Source of the DNA: Syntrophobacteraceae bacterium
Lineage (GTDB): Bacteria > Desulfobacterota > Syntrophobacteria > Syntrophobacterales > Syntrophobacteraceae
DNA: 58,210 bases
NCBI GenBank assembly: GCA_013314815.1
Contig: JABUEY010000007.1
Coordinates: forward strand, 1-58,210
Direction: 5' to 3'
In this document: piece after piece, positions 46,665 through 56,684 of the stretch
How the letters are laid out: every line of letters starts with the position of its first letter
How positions within the stretch are numbered: the first letter of the stretch is position 1
Translations under genes and position numbers: made by a program
The notes under the pieces: generated by a model
What the model saw: only the letters and a program-made list of their open reading frames with translations
Told to the model about the DNA's origin: nothing
The model's database searches: none

Positions 46665-46926
46665 GGCCGATGTTTGATCTGGATGCTGTATCCCGTTGAA
46701 TCCGACTAAAGTAATCCGCTGGACGAACCGATAGAAAAATAAAGGAGAATTCAATGATAATAAGGTATTATCTCCGCGGATTGCCGGGAAGGCCGATTCA
46801 ATACCGTGCTTTTCAGACGGAAACGGTCGGGCGTTCTTCTGACTCCCTGCGCAGAAAATATCGAAGAGGGACGGGATCTTGATTCATGTCGGGCAAAGGT
46901 CTGACGAGGGTCTGAAAGGGATTCTG

Positions 46927-47226
46927 ATGGTGGTGAAGAAGGTTTTCTACCATGCAACACCCGGCTTACAGGAATACGAAGGCGGCAGGAGGCCGTCGAC
47001 GTCCGAAGACAACCCCCGTCCCGCCAAGATCGCCTTGACATGTCAGGCCAGGATCGAGGCTTTGAAGCGAGGCTGTGGAAAAGGCCGGTCCAAAGGGGAG
47101 GTCCTGCAGGTGGCGGGAGACATCCGTGTGGAAGAGGTGCATCGTCTGCGGGATTCGATTGAACGGGGCGAATACGATCTCGATCCGGAAAAGATCGCCG
47201 GCAAGATGATCGAAGAGCTCTGGTGA
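46927..47226 (+). CDS. FlgM-like anti-sigma factor
   Basis: The 99-residue protein resembles FlgM, the inhibitor of flagellar sigma factor FliA. Its N-terminal half is polar and probably disordered. The C-terminal half, VEEVHRLRDSIERGEYDLDP followed by EKIAGKMIEEL, has the typical helix-GxYxxDxxxIAxK pattern that binds sigma-28. ATG 46927 gives the usual length of about 95-100. No flagellar genes are in the window, so its target could be another sigma factor. Confidence 0.65.
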   Translation: MVVKKVFYHATPGLQEYEGGRRPSTSEDNPRPAKIALTCQARIEALKRGCGKGRSKGEVLQVAGDIRVEEVHRLRDSIERGEYDLDPEKIAGKMIEELW

Positions 47227-47252
47227 GGTGTCCACGCCCGGACTTTCCATGG

Positions 47253-47271
47253 AAATGACTCGGTCATTTTT
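47253..47271 (+). terminator. Intrinsic terminator after the FlgM-like gene
   Basis: AAATGAC and GTCATTT pair perfectly around TCG and run into a T-tract, 26 bases after the stop codon. It may also serve the converging minus-strand gene. Confidence 0.65.
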
Positions 47272-47307
47272 GGCCTTCCATGTCGGATTCCTCCTGTCTT
47301 CCTTCCT

Positions 47308-47931
47308 TCACGTTTTCAAAGTCCATTTCTCCTTGAGTCTCAACAGGCCGGGACTCTTATGAAAATACATGTGTGGTGAATCCGCTCCCAGGCGGATAAA
47401 CAAACTCTCGACCGAATCAAAGAGGACCGGTCTTACGGGATGGGTATATTCCTTCTCTTCCTCCCGGAACTGATTCCATGTTTGAGCGGCTTCGGGTCGA
47501 GGTTCGAGTATTTCCTTCCTGATTCCGTCACACAGGAACATGGCACAGGAAACAGGAGGGACCTTCCACAGGCAGCCGTTTTCTCCCAGGTAGACGCAGT
47601 TGCGGGTTTCGTTGGGCCGGCTGAGGACTCGAAAAACGGATTCCATGTCGGCGGGGGAGGACTCGATCATGGTGATGACCTGGTCCGCAAAGAAGGTGAA
47701 AATGCTTTCGAAGCCGCAGCAGGCGCTGAGGGCGGTGTCATAGCAGGTCGCCCTGCAATGGGGTACGAACGTGAGGGCCTGGAATTCGGCCAGCCGGGTG
47801 CGGAAGTGAAGATAAGGCTGGATCGCACGTGACAGGTTCTCCCGGTCTGAATCCGGCATTCTGCGACAGGTTCTTTCGATGATTCGAAAACTCTGCAGTT
47901 GGTCTCGATTGTATTCACTGTTCCATCGCAT
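47308..47931 (-). CDS. YkgJ-like cysteine-cluster protein
   Basis: The 207-residue protein has a cysteine pattern typical of the YkgJ/UPF0153 zinc- or iron-binding family: HCRATC...CC in the first half, then CVYLGENGCLW and PPVSCAMFLCD. Such proteins probably bind a metal ion or Fe-S cluster; their reaction is unknown. ATG 47931 has GGGAG upstream. It lies downstream of a disrupted coding stretch on the same strand. Confidence 0.65.
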   Translation of the reverse strand: MRWNSEYNRDQLQSFRIIERTCRRMPDSDRENLSRAIQPYLHFRTRLAEFQALTFVPHCRATCYDTALSACCGFESIFTFFADQVITMIESSPADMESVFRVLSRPNETRNCVYLGENGCLWKVPPVSCAMFLCDGIRKEILEPRPEAAQTWNQFREEEKEYTHPVRPVLFDSVESLFIRLGADSPHMYFHKSPGLLRLKEKWTLKT

Positions 47932-47960
47932 TGCGTCACTCCCGGTTCGCCATAACCGGT

Positions 47961-48493
47961 TCATACAGAAAAAAGCAGAAATGGACAGGATCCGCAACGG
48001 CATAGATGCGCTTTGCCACGGTGCGCATGATGGACAAGGGCATCTCTCATTTTGCTCACTGCGATGTGGACCGCAAAAGATTCAGCGAAGATCCTCTCGG
48101 TTTCATGAAGCTGCAGTTCAACCTGAAGGTGTCTCCGTCGAACGGCAGTGACCGGTCCGTACTTATTTTCCTGCATTCTGCGACGAAGTTCCTCGTCTTC
48201 CTTGCGCACCCGGGAAACCTGCTCGATCAGTCGTCCTTTTTCCTCCTGCTCCCTGTGCGGGCGCTGTTCGATTCTTGATCATATCTGGATCTCGGGCTTT
48301 GCCGGATTATCAGGGGCCTGCTTTCCCCTGGAGACGATGTGTCCGTCGGCGGGTCGAGAGAAAAAGAAAAGGCCTCAGACTGCTTCTTCATCTCAAAATA
48401 ATCTTTCGCCAAATCCTGCAGAAGATCGAATGCGGGGATCAGGAGGTCGAAATCATATTTCTTTGCCTCCCGTTCCCAGAAATCCTCATGGAT
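47961..48493 (-). pseudogene. Coding-like stretch broken by a stop and a frameshift
   Basis: Directly after the TGA of the next upstream ORF, the same frame stays open for about 90 codons (FWEREAKKYDFDLLIPAFDL ... FEMKKQ) without an ATG start near its beginning. Near 48280 a coiled-coil-like sequence continues in another frame (LIEQVSRVRKEDEELRRRMQ) to a stop at 47961. Together with the upstream 139-residue ORF these could be parts of one gene with two lesions, or a separate small gene with a rare start. I recognise no family. Confidence 0.3.
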
Positions 48494-48913
48494 TCATTTT
48501 CTCATCTCGTCTTCATCGAGATGACCCAATCCGAAGCAACCGGCAAAAAGGCGTTCCGGTCCCAGGTAGTTCCTGACACCCATCCAGTTGTCGAGCAGAA
48601 AGCTGCGGCCCAGCATTTCCAGTAAAGCCATGACGGCGGGTTGTTCCCGGCTCCACACGTTCAGGATTCTTTTCAGAAGACGGAAGTCAGAGCGGATGAG
48701 GTTCATCAGGTGGGCCTGCAGGGCGGGCTGAGCGAGACGGCGAACAAGTCTGTCCTTTCGCCCTGAAAAACCTTTCAACAGGGAGCTTCTTAAAGTAAGG
48801 TTCCTGGAAAGGATATTGTGCCAGCTCTGCGGAGAAATATCCCTGACTACCCGTTCATAGAACGCGCAGGGGATATCCGAGTGTAGATCTTTGAGACAAT
48901 GCCGGTGTTTCAT
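48494..48913 (-). CDS. Hypothetical protein
   Basis: The 139-residue protein is rich in leucine and arginine and mostly helical (SLLKGFSGRKDRLVRRLAQ, VMALLEMLGRSFLLDNWMG). It has no known domain, signal or membrane helix. It is divergent from cutA with only 37 bases between the starts. The frame continues open past its TGA (see the following stretch), so its true length is uncertain. The ribosome site before ATG 48913 is weak. Confidence 0.4.
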   Translation of the reverse strand: MKHRHCLKDLHSDIPCAFYERVVRDISPQSWHNILSRNLTLRSSLLKGFSGRKDRLVRRLAQPALQAHLMNLIRSDFRLLKRILNVWSREQPAVMALLEMLGRSFLLDNWMGVRNYLGPERLFAGCFGLGHLDEDEMRK

Positions 48914-48950
48914 AATGGATTGCCCCGTATTGAGAGGAGGTTCGAGAGCC

Positions 48951-49268
48951 ATGACGGATGTTCTCATTGTCCTGGTCACGGCGGGCAAGGAGGAAGAATC
49001 CCTGGCCATCGCCCGGGCGGTGGTGGAGGAAAAACTCGCCGCATGCGTGAATATTATACCGAGAATCCGTTCCATCTACCGGTGGAAAGGGGAAGTATGC
49101 GACGATCACGAGTTTTTCCTGGTGATGAAAACGCGTTCGGATCTTTTCCCTTCCCTGCAGTCGCGGGTTCGGGAACTGCACAGCTATGAAGTCCCCGAAA
49201 TCGTCGCTTTTCCCGTGGAACAGGGCTTGTCCGAGTACCTTTCCTGGGTGTCGGAAAGCACATCGTAG
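48951..49268 (+). CDS. cutA: Divalent-cation tolerance protein CutA
   Basis: The 105-residue protein has the CutA1 core: VLVTAGKEEESLAIARAVVE, the signature KLAACVNIIPRIRSIYRWKG, and YEVPEIVAFPV. It forms a PII-like trimer in the cytoplasm, associated with copper and other divalent-cation tolerance, though the mechanism is unclear. ATG 48951 has GAGAGGAGG upstream. Length is typical. Confidence 0.92.
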   Translation: MTDVLIVLVTAGKEEESLAIARAVVEEKLAACVNIIPRIRSIYRWKGEVCDDHEFFLVMKTRSDLFPSLQSRVRELHSYEVPEIVAFPVEQGLSEYLSWVSESTS

Positions 49269-49318
49269 GGGGTGGAGCACCTCAGGTCGAAATTCCCGGA
49301 GTTTCTCTTGCCGTTGTG

Positions 49319-50629
49319 TCAACGGGGCCCGGCCAGCCGGATCCGCACCGATGCGGCGTGGGCTTCCAGGCCCTCGAGTTCGGCGAGCCGGATGATGGCC
49401 TCGCCGTCGCGGTCGAGAGCCTCCCGGGAATAGCAGATAACGCTCGTCCTCTTGATGAAATTCTCGACTCCCAGGGCAGACGCGAAGCGGGCGGTCCCCG
49501 CGGTGGGAAGCACGTGGTTGGGACCGGCATAGTAATCCCCCACGGCCTCGGGAGTGCAGTCCCCCAGGAATACGGCTCCCGCATGTTCGATCTTTCCAAG
49601 GAGCGTCCAGGGGTCTTCCACCAGGAGCTCGAGGTGCTCGGGGGCAATCGTGTTCGCCAGCTCCACGGCTTCATCGAGGCCGTTGACCAGGAAGAACGCG
49701 CCATAGCGAGTGAGTGCTTCCCTGGCGATCTCATGCCGGGGCAATCGTTCGAGCTGTTTTTCGAGGCTTGCACCCGCCTTCTGCGAAAGATCGCGGTCCG
49801 TGGTGATCAGGATGGCACTCGCCATCGCATCGTGTTCCGCCTGGCTCAGCAGGTCGGCGGCGATGTAGTCCGCGTCCGCCCTGCTGTCCGCAATGACCAG
49901 GATTTCACTCGGGCCGGCCAACAGATCGATGCCCACTTCTCCGGCTACGTACTTCTTTGCCAGCGACACGAAGATATTCCCCGGACCAACGATCACATCG
50001 ACTTTTCTTATTCGATCCGTTCCATAGGCAAGAGCGGCGATGCCCCAGGCGCTGCCCGCCTTGTGCACGCGGCTTACCCCCGCCTCGCGCGCAGCAACCA
50101 TCAGGTATGGATTGATGGTTCCGTCCCGGGTGGGAGGAGTGATGAGTGCAACGTCCTTTACTCCGGCCAGGCGGGCGGGTATCGCGTTCATGAGGACCGA
50201 CGAGATGAGGGGGGTCCTCCCTCCTTTTCCTCCCGGAATGTACAGCCCTGCGGATGCCACGGGCCTGACCATCTGCCCGAGGAAGGAGCCGTCCGGCCTG
50301 GTGCTGAAATGGGAAGGATGCAATTGATGACGATGAAACGATTCGATATTCCTGACGGCATTCCGGAGAATCTCGAGAAAATCGGGTTCGACCGCGGAAT
50401 AGGAAGACTCGATTTCCTCCTCTGTGGCCGTGATCCTGTGTTCATCGAAGGCTGGAGCATCGTACTGCCGGGTGAAGCGCACAACCGCCGCGTCCCCCTC
50501 ATCTCTTACCGCGCGGACAAACTCGATCACCTGCGCTTCCAGGGCGGGGTCCGCCCCCATCTTTCGTTCCCGGATGTTCTTCAGCTTTCGCTCCGCTTCC
50601 ACGGACGGGTAAGGAACCACCTCGAGCAT
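49319..50629 (-). CDS. hisD: Histidinol dehydrogenase
   Basis: The 436-residue zinc enzyme performs the last two oxidations of histidine synthesis, from histidinol to histidine. Recognisable segments are ASAGLYIPGGKGG, KVDVIVGPGNIFVSLAKK, LLAGPSEILVIAD, the zinc/catalytic LLSQAEHD, and IAPEHLELL. ATG 50629 starts two bases after the rlpA stop with the AGGGAAG site inside the end of rlpA; upstream in-frame codons lie within rlpA and are unlikely. It is the last gene of the hisS-aspS-HMGL-rlpA-hisD row; no other his biosynthesis genes are nearby. Confidence 0.95.
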   Translation of the reverse strand: MLEVVPYPSVEAERKLKNIRERKMGADPALEAQVIEFVRAVRDEGDAAVVRFTRQYDAPAFDEHRITATEEEIESSYSAVEPDFLEILRNAVRNIESFHRHQLHPSHFSTRPDGSFLGQMVRPVASAGLYIPGGKGGRTPLISSVLMNAIPARLAGVKDVALITPPTRDGTINPYLMVAAREAGVSRVHKAGSAWGIAALAYGTDRIRKVDVIVGPGNIFVSLAKKYVAGEVGIDLLAGPSEILVIADSRADADYIAADLLSQAEHDAMASAILITTDRDLSQKAGASLEKQLERLPRHEIAREALTRYGAFFLVNGLDEAVELANTIAPEHLELLVEDPWTLLGKIEHAGAVFLGDCTPEAVGDYYAGPNHVLPTAGTARFASALGVENFIKRTSVICYSREALDRDGEAIIRLAELEGLEAHAASVRIRLAGPR

Positions 50630-50630
50630 T

Positions 50631-51410
50631 TTACTTCCCTTCCGTTGCAACGACAAAGGCGTCTCCGAACCCACCGTTGCGCAGTGTATCCAGGTCCTTT
50701 CGGGCAAGGAGGATATCCTGGTAATATCCCACCTGAACTCGATAAATACTGCCTGCCCCGTCGGTGCCCGGGAGCACCTGGGCATTCCGGTAACCCGTGG
50801 CCATCCTGTCCTTGAGCCTGTACGCGTTCGCCTGTTCACGGAACGCTCCGATTTGAATCGCGAACTGGCCGTAGCGGAACGAGGGCACCGGGTCGACCTT
50901 CCAATAGGTGTTGCTGCCTATGTGCTGTACTGATGCGTGCTGGACGGCTTCCACGCGCACCATGGCCACTCCCTTCTGGAATGTTCCCAGTTCCCGGGCC
51001 GCAGCGGCCGACAGGTCGATGATCCTGCCCGCTACGAAAGGACCCCGGTCGTTTACCCTCAAAATGACCGTTCGCCCGGTCTGAAGATGGGTCACCTTTA
51101 CGTAGGTTCCCATGGGGAGGGTCTTGTGAGCGCAGGTCATGGCGTTCATGTCGTAGGGTTCTCCGCAGGAGGTGGGCTTGCCGTGAAAATCAGGCCCGTA
51201 CCAGCTTGCAATGCCTTCTTCCAGGTAGCCTTGAGCCGTGGGCAGCGGATAATACCAGATTCCGTTGATCTGGTAGGGCTTTTGAGTCCGAAGACCCGGA
51301 ACCGGCGGAGGTGCCGGAGAGGGAGGCGGAGGTGGGGGTTTCGCACAACCGGCCGCAAGTATCACCGCTACGAGGCACAACGCAATCCGCCTCATCAGAA
51401 GTGCATTCAC
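50631..51410 (-). CDS. rlpA: RlpA septal/peptidoglycan lytic lipoprotein with SPOR domain
   Basis: The 259-residue lipoprotein has a signal ending at LAAGC and a proline-rich linker. The RlpA double-psi barrel contains GIASWYGPDFHGKPTSCGE and ILRVNDRGPFVAGRIIDLS with the catalytic Asp. A C-terminal SPOR domain follows (QFAIQIGAFREQANAYRLKD) that binds denuded peptidoglycan at the septum. RlpA cleaves naked glycan strands. GTG 51410 is preferred since AAGGAG lies five bases upstream; ATG 51395 is possible. Confidence 0.92.
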   Translation of the reverse strand: MNALLMRRIALCLVAVILAAGCAKPPPPPPSPAPPPVPGLRTQKPYQINGIWYYPLPTAQGYLEEGIASWYGPDFHGKPTSCGEPYDMNAMTCAHKTLPMGTYVKVTHLQTGRTVILRVNDRGPFVAGRIIDLSAAAARELGTFQKGVAMVRVEAVQHASVQHIGSNTYWKVDPVPSFRYGQFAIQIGAFREQANAYRLKDRMATGYRNAQVLPGTDGAGSIYRVQVGYYQDILLARKDLDTLRNGGFGDAFVVATEGK

Positions 51411-51441
51411 CGTCACTCCTTGTCAGACATTGGGAATCGTT

Positions 51442-53271
51442 CTACGTATCCGCGTTTTCCTCCATCTTTGCCAGATCTTCGAAGCGAATGTCAATGCCAA
51501 GAATCCCGACGATTTCTTCGAATTCGTTGCGAATGGGCGCCGAAACCGTGATACACAGGGCGCCGGTGTAGCGGGAGGTGTAAAAATCCGTAACATGGAC
51601 CTTGCCGTCCTTCATGGGTTCGATGAACCATGGGCGGTCGGAGAGGTCTTCGCCGATCTTGGCGCTTTCATACCTCGACTTGTCCACAATGTGCGTGATG
51701 TTTCGTGTGACCTTCTGCCCTTCCCTGTCCGTGACGTAGATGTACTGAATGAAGGGGTTGAGGTCGAGCAAGGCTTGCAAAGCGGGTTCCTGCCTGGCCG
51801 GATCCATGCTCTTGATCACGTCGCTTTCCACCACCTCTTCCACCATGTGGGCGGCCAGGGTGTAGGCCTTCTGCTTGAGGCGGTCGAATTCGCTGACGAA
51901 GTATTCGGGCAGGTATCTTCTTGCCCAGCGTTCGAGTTCCTCGTTGGATATGGACGTGTTACGGCCCTGCTCATATTCGTGCATCACCCTCTTGTATATC
52001 CGAAGGATGCCTGGATGCCGCTTGTCCAGGCGCCGGTCCGCATCGAGTTTCAGCCGGGTGTTCACCCAGTAGGCGATGCTGGCGACTCCGGACTTGTCCG
52101 TGATGATGATGCTGATCGGTCTTCTGAGGATGCGCTGCGTATCGAAGATATTGTAGATCTCCTCGTGCTTGACCAGTCCGTCCGCATGAATACCGGCTCT
52201 CGTTGCATTGAATTCCTCTCCCACAAACGGGTAATTCGGAGGAATCCTGTAGCCGAGTTCGCTCTGAAAGTATTCGGCTATGTCCGTAACGGCCGTTGTG
52301 TCGATCCCGTCCCTGGATCCCTTCAAGCCGATGTATTCAAAGATCAGACCCTCGATGGGAGCGTTTCCCGTTCTCTCGCCGAAGCCCAGCAGGGTCCCGT
52401 TGGCGCCGCTGCAGCCATAGAGCCATGCAGTGGAGGCATTGACCAGGACCTTGTGGAAGTCGTTGTGTCCATGCCATTCCAGGAGATGCCCCGGCACGCC
52501 CGCTTCATCGATAAAGGCTCTCACCAGCTTCGGCACGCTCCGCGGGAGGGCGGCTCCGGGGAACGTGACGCCGAAGCCGAGAGTGTCGCACAGGCGGATC
52601 TTGATATCGATCCCGCTCTCCTGCCTCAGGCGCATGAGTTCCATCGCGAAGGGGATGCAGAAGCCATAGATGTCCGCGCGGGTGATGTCCTCGAAATGGC
52701 ACCGTGGTGTGATCCCCCGGTCGAGAGCGGCTTGCACGATGTGGAGATACTTCTTCAGGGCGCCTTTGCGGTCCGTTTTGAGCTTGAGGAAGATATGATA
52801 ATCGGAAATGGAGGTGAGTATCCCCGTTTCCTGGAGCCCGCATTCCGAAACCAGCTTCAGATCCTCCTCGACGGCACGGATCCAGCCGGTGATCTGAGGA
52901 TATTCGTAGCCCTTGGACATGCAGATATCGAGAGCCTGCCGGTCTTTCTGAGTATAAAGAAAGAATTCCGACTGCCGGATGACCCCTTCCGGGCCCGACA
53001 GGCGGTGCAGCAGGTCGAAGATGGTTTCGATCTGTTTTACCGAGTAGGGAGGACGAGCCTGCTGACCGTCGCGGAAGGTGGTGTCCGTTATAAACATGTC
53101 TTCGGCGGGATCGATGGGCAGGATCATGTGATCGAAGTCGATCCGCGGCACTTCTTCGTAAGGGAAAATCTCCCTCATCAGGTTGGGTTCCTGAACATCG
53201 ACCAGTTCATGACGCCAGAAACTGGAATGTTCATGGTCCAGGACCCGTTTCTTGGTGTTCCATCGAGCCAT
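51442..53271 (-). CDS. HMGL-family condensing enzyme (Re-citrate/isopropylmalate-synthase-like) with C-terminal Cache domain
   Basis: The 609-residue protein has an N-terminal alpha-isopropylmalate/homocitrate synthase barrel. It contains the metal/acyl-CoA motif DTTFRDGQQ (residues 63-71), the HxH metal motif WHGHNDFHKV, and GFGERTGNAPIEG. The pattern (FRDGQQARPPYSVKQI, HFEDITRADIYGFC) resembles Re-citrate synthases of anaerobes; citramalate or isopropylmalate formation is possible. The last 120 residues form a Cache-type sensor domain (DRPWFIEPM, SRYTGALCITVSAPI, GILGIDI), normally found outside the membrane in receptors. Here no signal or membrane helix exists, so it would act as a cytoplasmic effector site in place of the usual LeuA domain. 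Confidence 0.8.
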   Translation of the reverse strand: MARWNTKKRVLDHEHSSFWRHELVDVQEPNLMREIFPYEEVPRIDFDHMILPIDPAEDMFITDTTFRDGQQARPPYSVKQIETIFDLLHRLSGPEGVIRQSEFFLYTQKDRQALDICMSKGYEYPQITGWIRAVEEDLKLVSECGLQETGILTSISDYHIFLKLKTDRKGALKKYLHIVQAALDRGITPRCHFEDITRADIYGFCIPFAMELMRLRQESGIDIKIRLCDTLGFGVTFPGAALPRSVPKLVRAFIDEAGVPGHLLEWHGHNDFHKVLVNASTAWLYGCSGANGTLLGFGERTGNAPIEGLIFEYIGLKGSRDGIDTTAVTDIAEYFQSELGYRIPPNYPFVGEEFNATRAGIHADGLVKHEEIYNIFDTQRILRRPISIIITDKSGVASIAYWVNTRLKLDADRRLDKRHPGILRIYKRVMHEYEQGRNTSISNEELERWARRYLPEYFVSEFDRLKQKAYTLAAHMVEEVVESDVIKSMDPARQEPALQALLDLNPFIQYIYVTDREGQKVTRNITHIVDKSRYESAKIGEDLSDRPWFIEPMKDGKVHVTDFYTSRYTGALCITVSAPIRNEFEEIVGILGIDIRFEDLAKMEENADT

Positions 53272-53275
53272 GGAG

Positions 53276-55126
53276 TCAACTCCTCCGTTCAGCTTCCACC
53301 TTCACGCACAACTCCAGCAGCTGCCGGAGTTCCGGTTCCGAGGGCGCTCCGCTCATGAGGCACGTCGCTTTCTGAGTTTTCGGAAACGCGATCACGTCCC
53401 GAATGGAAGCAGATCCGCTGAGAAGCATAACCAGGCGGTCCAGGCCGAAGGCAATGCCTCCATGAGGCGGCGCCCCGTGCTGCAACGCATCCAGCAGAAA
53501 ACCGAACTTCTCCCGGGCTTCCCCGGGCGAAATCCCCAGTGCCTTGAACACGCGTTCCTGGACATCCTGCCTGTGGATGCGGATGCTTCCACCGCCGATT
53601 TCCGTTCCGTTCAGTACCAGGTCGTAGGCACGGCTCCTCACCCTCTCCGGATGTTCATCGAGCAGGGCCAGGTCTTCTTCCGTGGGAGCGGTAAAAGGAT
53701 GATGAACCGAGACGAAACGTTTCTCTTCGTGATCCCATTCCAGGAGCGGAAAATGAGTGATCCAGACAAAACGATGGCTCCCCTGATCGATCAACCCCAT
53801 TTGCTGGCCCAGGCGGACTCGCAGGTTCGCCAGTGAATCATGGACGACCTTGCCCTGGTCGGCGACGAAAAGCACGACATCCCCCGTTTCCACAGCGAGA
53901 CGATCGGCCAGTTCCGTACGAACGCCTTCCTGCAGGAACTTGGTGATGGGCGACTGCCATCCGTCGGGCTGGATCTTTATCCACGCCATCCCCTGCGCGC
54001 CGAAGACCTTTACGAATTCGATATGGTCGTCAAGATCTTTCCGGGAGAGGCTGCTTCCCCCCGGGACACGGAGCGCCTTGACGATGCCGCCTCGTTCGAC
54101 GGCCTGCTTGAAAACCCTGAACTCCGAATGCGCCACCACATCCGTAACGTCGGTTAAGCATAACCCGAAACGGGTGTCGGGTCGATCCGTTCCGTACTTT
54201 TCCGTGGCTTCGGCGTAGGGCATTCGGGGAAACGGCACGGCCAGTTCGATGTCGAAAAGTTCCCGGTACAGGTGGGATATCCAGCCCTCGATCAACTGGT
54301 AGATGTTCTCTTCCCGGATGAATGACATTTCGATGTCAAGCTGGGTGAACTCGGGCTGCCGATCCGCCCGCAGGTCTTCATCCCTGAAGCATTTCACGAT
54401 CTGGTAATAGCGATCAAATCCGGCCACCATGAGCAGCTGCTTGAAGATTTGAGGAGACTGGGGAAGCGCATAGAACTTGCCGGGATTGACCCGGCTGGGC
54501 ACGAGATAATCCCGGGCACCCTCGGGAGTGCTTTTCGTCAGCACCGGGGTTTCTACCTCCAAAAACCCCATTTTATTGAGATAGCTTCGACTAATCTGTG
54601 CCGTGCGATGCCGGAGAAGCAGGTTTCGAAACATCTTCGGCCGCCGAAGATCCAGGTAGCGATACCGCAACCGTATGCTCTCACTCACGTCGACATCGTC
54701 TTCAATCTGGAAGGGGGGAGTCTTCGACGTGTTGAGAATTCTCAGCTCATCCACGATGACTTCGATTTCGCCGGTGACCAGCTTGGGGTTGGTCATGCCT
54801 TCCGGCCTCAGGCGCACCTTTCCCGATACGGCGATCACATACTCGCTTCGCAGAGCATGGGCGCGGTCATGGGCCGAAGCGCTGTGCTGTGGATCGAAAA
54901 CCACCTGGGTGATCCCTTCCCGGTCACGCAGATCCGCGAATATGAGCCCGCCATGGTCTCTGCGGCGCTGCACCCATCCCATGAGCCTCACCTGTGCATC
55001 CACCTGGCTGCGGCCCAGACTGTTACAGTCGTGCGATTTTTCCCAGTCTCCGAGAGACTGGAGTTCAACCGGGGCCGTTTCCGTGCCGCCGTCATGTTCT
55101 TCCTGCTGTTCATCCAACTGACTCAC
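53276..55126 (-). CDS. aspS: Aspartyl-tRNA synthetase
   Basis: The 616-residue class II enzyme charges tRNA with aspartate. It has the N-terminal OB-fold ([20 protein letters not shown]), motif 1 around [20 protein letters not shown], the loop [11 protein letters not shown], motif 2 [20 protein letters not shown], the bacterial GAD insertion and motif 3 [17 protein letters not shown] 55126 is chosen because GAGGAGG lies eight bases upstream. Length is close to bacterial AspRS. Whether it also charges tRNA-Asn cannot be told from sequence. It starts about 100 bases after hisS. Confidence 0.95.
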   Translation of the reverse strand: MSQLDEQQEEHDGGTETAPVELQSLGDWEKSHDCNSLGRSQVDAQVRLMGWVQRRRDHGGLIFADLRDREGITQVVFDPQHSASAHDRAHALRSEYVIAVSGKVRLRPEGMTNPKLVTGEIEVIVDELRILNTSKTPPFQIEDDVDVSESIRLRYRYLDLRRPKMFRNLLLRHRTAQISRSYLNKMGFLEVETPVLTKSTPEGARDYLVPSRVNPGKFYALPQSPQIFKQLLMVAGFDRYYQIVKCFRDEDLRADRQPEFTQLDIEMSFIREENIYQLIEGWISHLYRELFDIELAVPFPRMPYAEATEKYGTDRPDTRFGLCLTDVTDVVAHSEFRVFKQAVERGGIVKALRVPGGSSLSRKDLDDHIEFVKVFGAQGMAWIKIQPDGWQSPITKFLQEGVRTELADRLAVETGDVVLFVADQGKVVHDSLANLRVRLGQQMGLIDQGSHRFVWITHFPLLEWDHEEKRFVSVHHPFTAPTEEDLALLDEHPERVRSRAYDLVLNGTEIGGGSIRIHRQDVQERVFKALGISPGEAREKFGFLLDALQHGAPPHGGIAFGLDRLVMLLSGSASIRDVIAFPKTQKATCLMSGAPSEPELRQLLELCVKVEAERRS

Positions 55127-55223
55127 TCGGGTTACCTCCTCTGATGCAAAGGGCCGGACAGACCGTAATCCTGATGCCTGGCCGGGCGAAAGCCACCTGT
55201 CCTCAGCCTGTCGCACCAACCGC

Positions 55224-56510
55224 TTACGGGAAGAAATCCTGCCTGATGGTCTTCAAGTAAGATTCTTTCAACATCTCTATTGCCTTCTCGACGGGAACCA
55301 GGAACTGCTCCTTGCTGTTCATATCCCTTAACTGTATCCGGCCTGCGGCGAGTTCGTCCTCTCCCATGATCAGCACATGCCCAACATTCAACCTGTCCGC
55401 CCGGCGCATCTGGCTTTTCAGGCTGCGCCCCTCGTAGTCCATCTCCGTTTCTATGCCAAGTGTGCGAAGCTCCTGGGTCAGGAAGAATCCTTTGTGCCTG
55501 GCCGAATCTCCGAGGGCTGCCAGAAAGACCTTCGGCATGCGCCTCTGGGCTTCCTGCCCCTGCTGCAGAAGCAGAATGAGACGTTCCATTCCGACGGCAA
55601 AACCGATGCCGGGCAGGTCGGGCCCACCCAGGTCGCGCACGAGACCGTTGTAGCGGCCTCCTCCTCCCACGGCGTTCTGGGCGCCGAGTTGATCGGTCAC
55701 GACTTCGAAGGCGGTGCGGGTGTAATAGTCCAGCCCTCTGACCATCCGGGGATTGATCACGTGGGATGTCTGCAGTCCGTCCAGGTAGATCTTTACCTTG
55801 TCGAAGTGGGCGGCACAGTCGCTGCAAATGGAATCGAGCAGCATCGGAGCCGCCTCGAGGAGCGACTGGCATCGTTCGACCTTGCAGTCGAAGACACGGA
55901 GTGGATTCAGATCACGCCTGCGCAGGCAGTCGGGGCAGAATGCGTCCGCTTGTTTGAGCAGGTACTCCCTGAGGACGTTTCTGTAGGTTTTCCGGCATTC
56001 CGGGCAACCCAGTGAATTGATGTGAAGTACGACTCCCGTGAGACCCAGCCGCTCGAGGAGGATGCGCAGCATGTACATGATTTCCGCATCGAGCATAGGG
56101 TCGTCGCTGCCGAAAGCCTCGGCGTCGATCTGGTGGAACTGGCGATAACGGCCCTTCTGAGGGCGTTCATGCCGGAACATGGGCCCGAGGCAGAAGAACT
56201 TCTGCGTTATGGGATCCGCCTGAAGATTGTGCTGGATATAAGCCCGGACAACGGACGCCGTCGCTTCGGGACGCAGGGCGAGCCGTTCGCCTTTGCGGTC
56301 GGCAAACGCGTACATCTCCTTTTCGACGATGTCTGTGCTTTCTCCGATTCCCCGGGAGAACAGTTCGAGTTTTTCCACAACCGGGGTCCTGATTTCACGA
56401 TAGCCGAAGTTCTCGAGAACCTCGCGAGCTAAACGCTCGACCTTCTGCCACCATTCGATCTGGCCGGGGAGAATGTCGTTCATCCCTCTGACGGCCTGGA
56501 TGCTTTCCAT
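55224..56510 (-). CDS. hisS: Histidyl-tRNA synthetase
   Basis: The 428-residue class II enzyme charges tRNA-His. It begins [14 protein letters not shown], has motif 2 [19 protein letters not shown], the histidine-specific segments [14 protein letters not shown] and [10 protein letters not shown], and motif 3 [15 protein letters not shown], followed by an anticodon-binding domain. A cysteine-rich insertion (CPEC, CPDC, CSDC) suggests a zinc-bound module, present in a subset of bacterial HisRS. It heads the hisS-aspS row. Confidence 0.95.
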   Translation of the reverse strand: MESIQAVRGMNDILPGQIEWWQKVERLAREVLENFGYREIRTPVVEKLELFSRGIGESTDIVEKEMYAFADRKGERLALRPEATASVVRAYIQHNLQADPITQKFFCLGPMFRHERPQKGRYRQFHQIDAEAFGSDDPMLDAEIMYMLRILLERLGLTGVVLHINSLGCPECRKTYRNVLREYLLKQADAFCPDCLRRRDLNPLRVFDCKVERCQSLLEAAPMLLDSICSDCAAHFDKVKIYLDGLQTSHVINPRMVRGLDYYTRTAFEVVTDQLGAQNAVGGGGRYNGLVRDLGGPDLPGIGFAVGMERLILLLQQGQEAQRRMPKVFLAALGDSARHKGFFLTQELRTLGIETEMDYEGRSLKSQMRRADRLNVGHVLIMGEDELAAGRIQLRDMNSKEQFLVPVEKAIEMLKESYLKTIRQDFFP

Positions 56511-56684
56511 CTGGATTCCTTATCCTGATCAGGGCTTACTGACAAAACCGTAAACAAAACTTTCTAGAAAAAAGTCCGGAAAAAGTCAAGAAAACATCCA
56601 GTATTCGATCCTCCGGCCCAAGAAGTCCCGTCCGCATGGTATCCTCCCTGATCTGGGACGCGGGGTTCGATGGATGATTCAACA

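Noticed and set aside
48494-48496. TGA followed by an open frame, as a second selenocysteine candidate
   Set aside because: No cysteine-related family motif surrounds it and the frame is lost again downstream; a decayed or separate gene fits better.
51430-53358. 642-codon + strand frame opposite the HMGL-family gene
   Set aside because: Antisense shadow; the minus strand has clear catalytic motifs.
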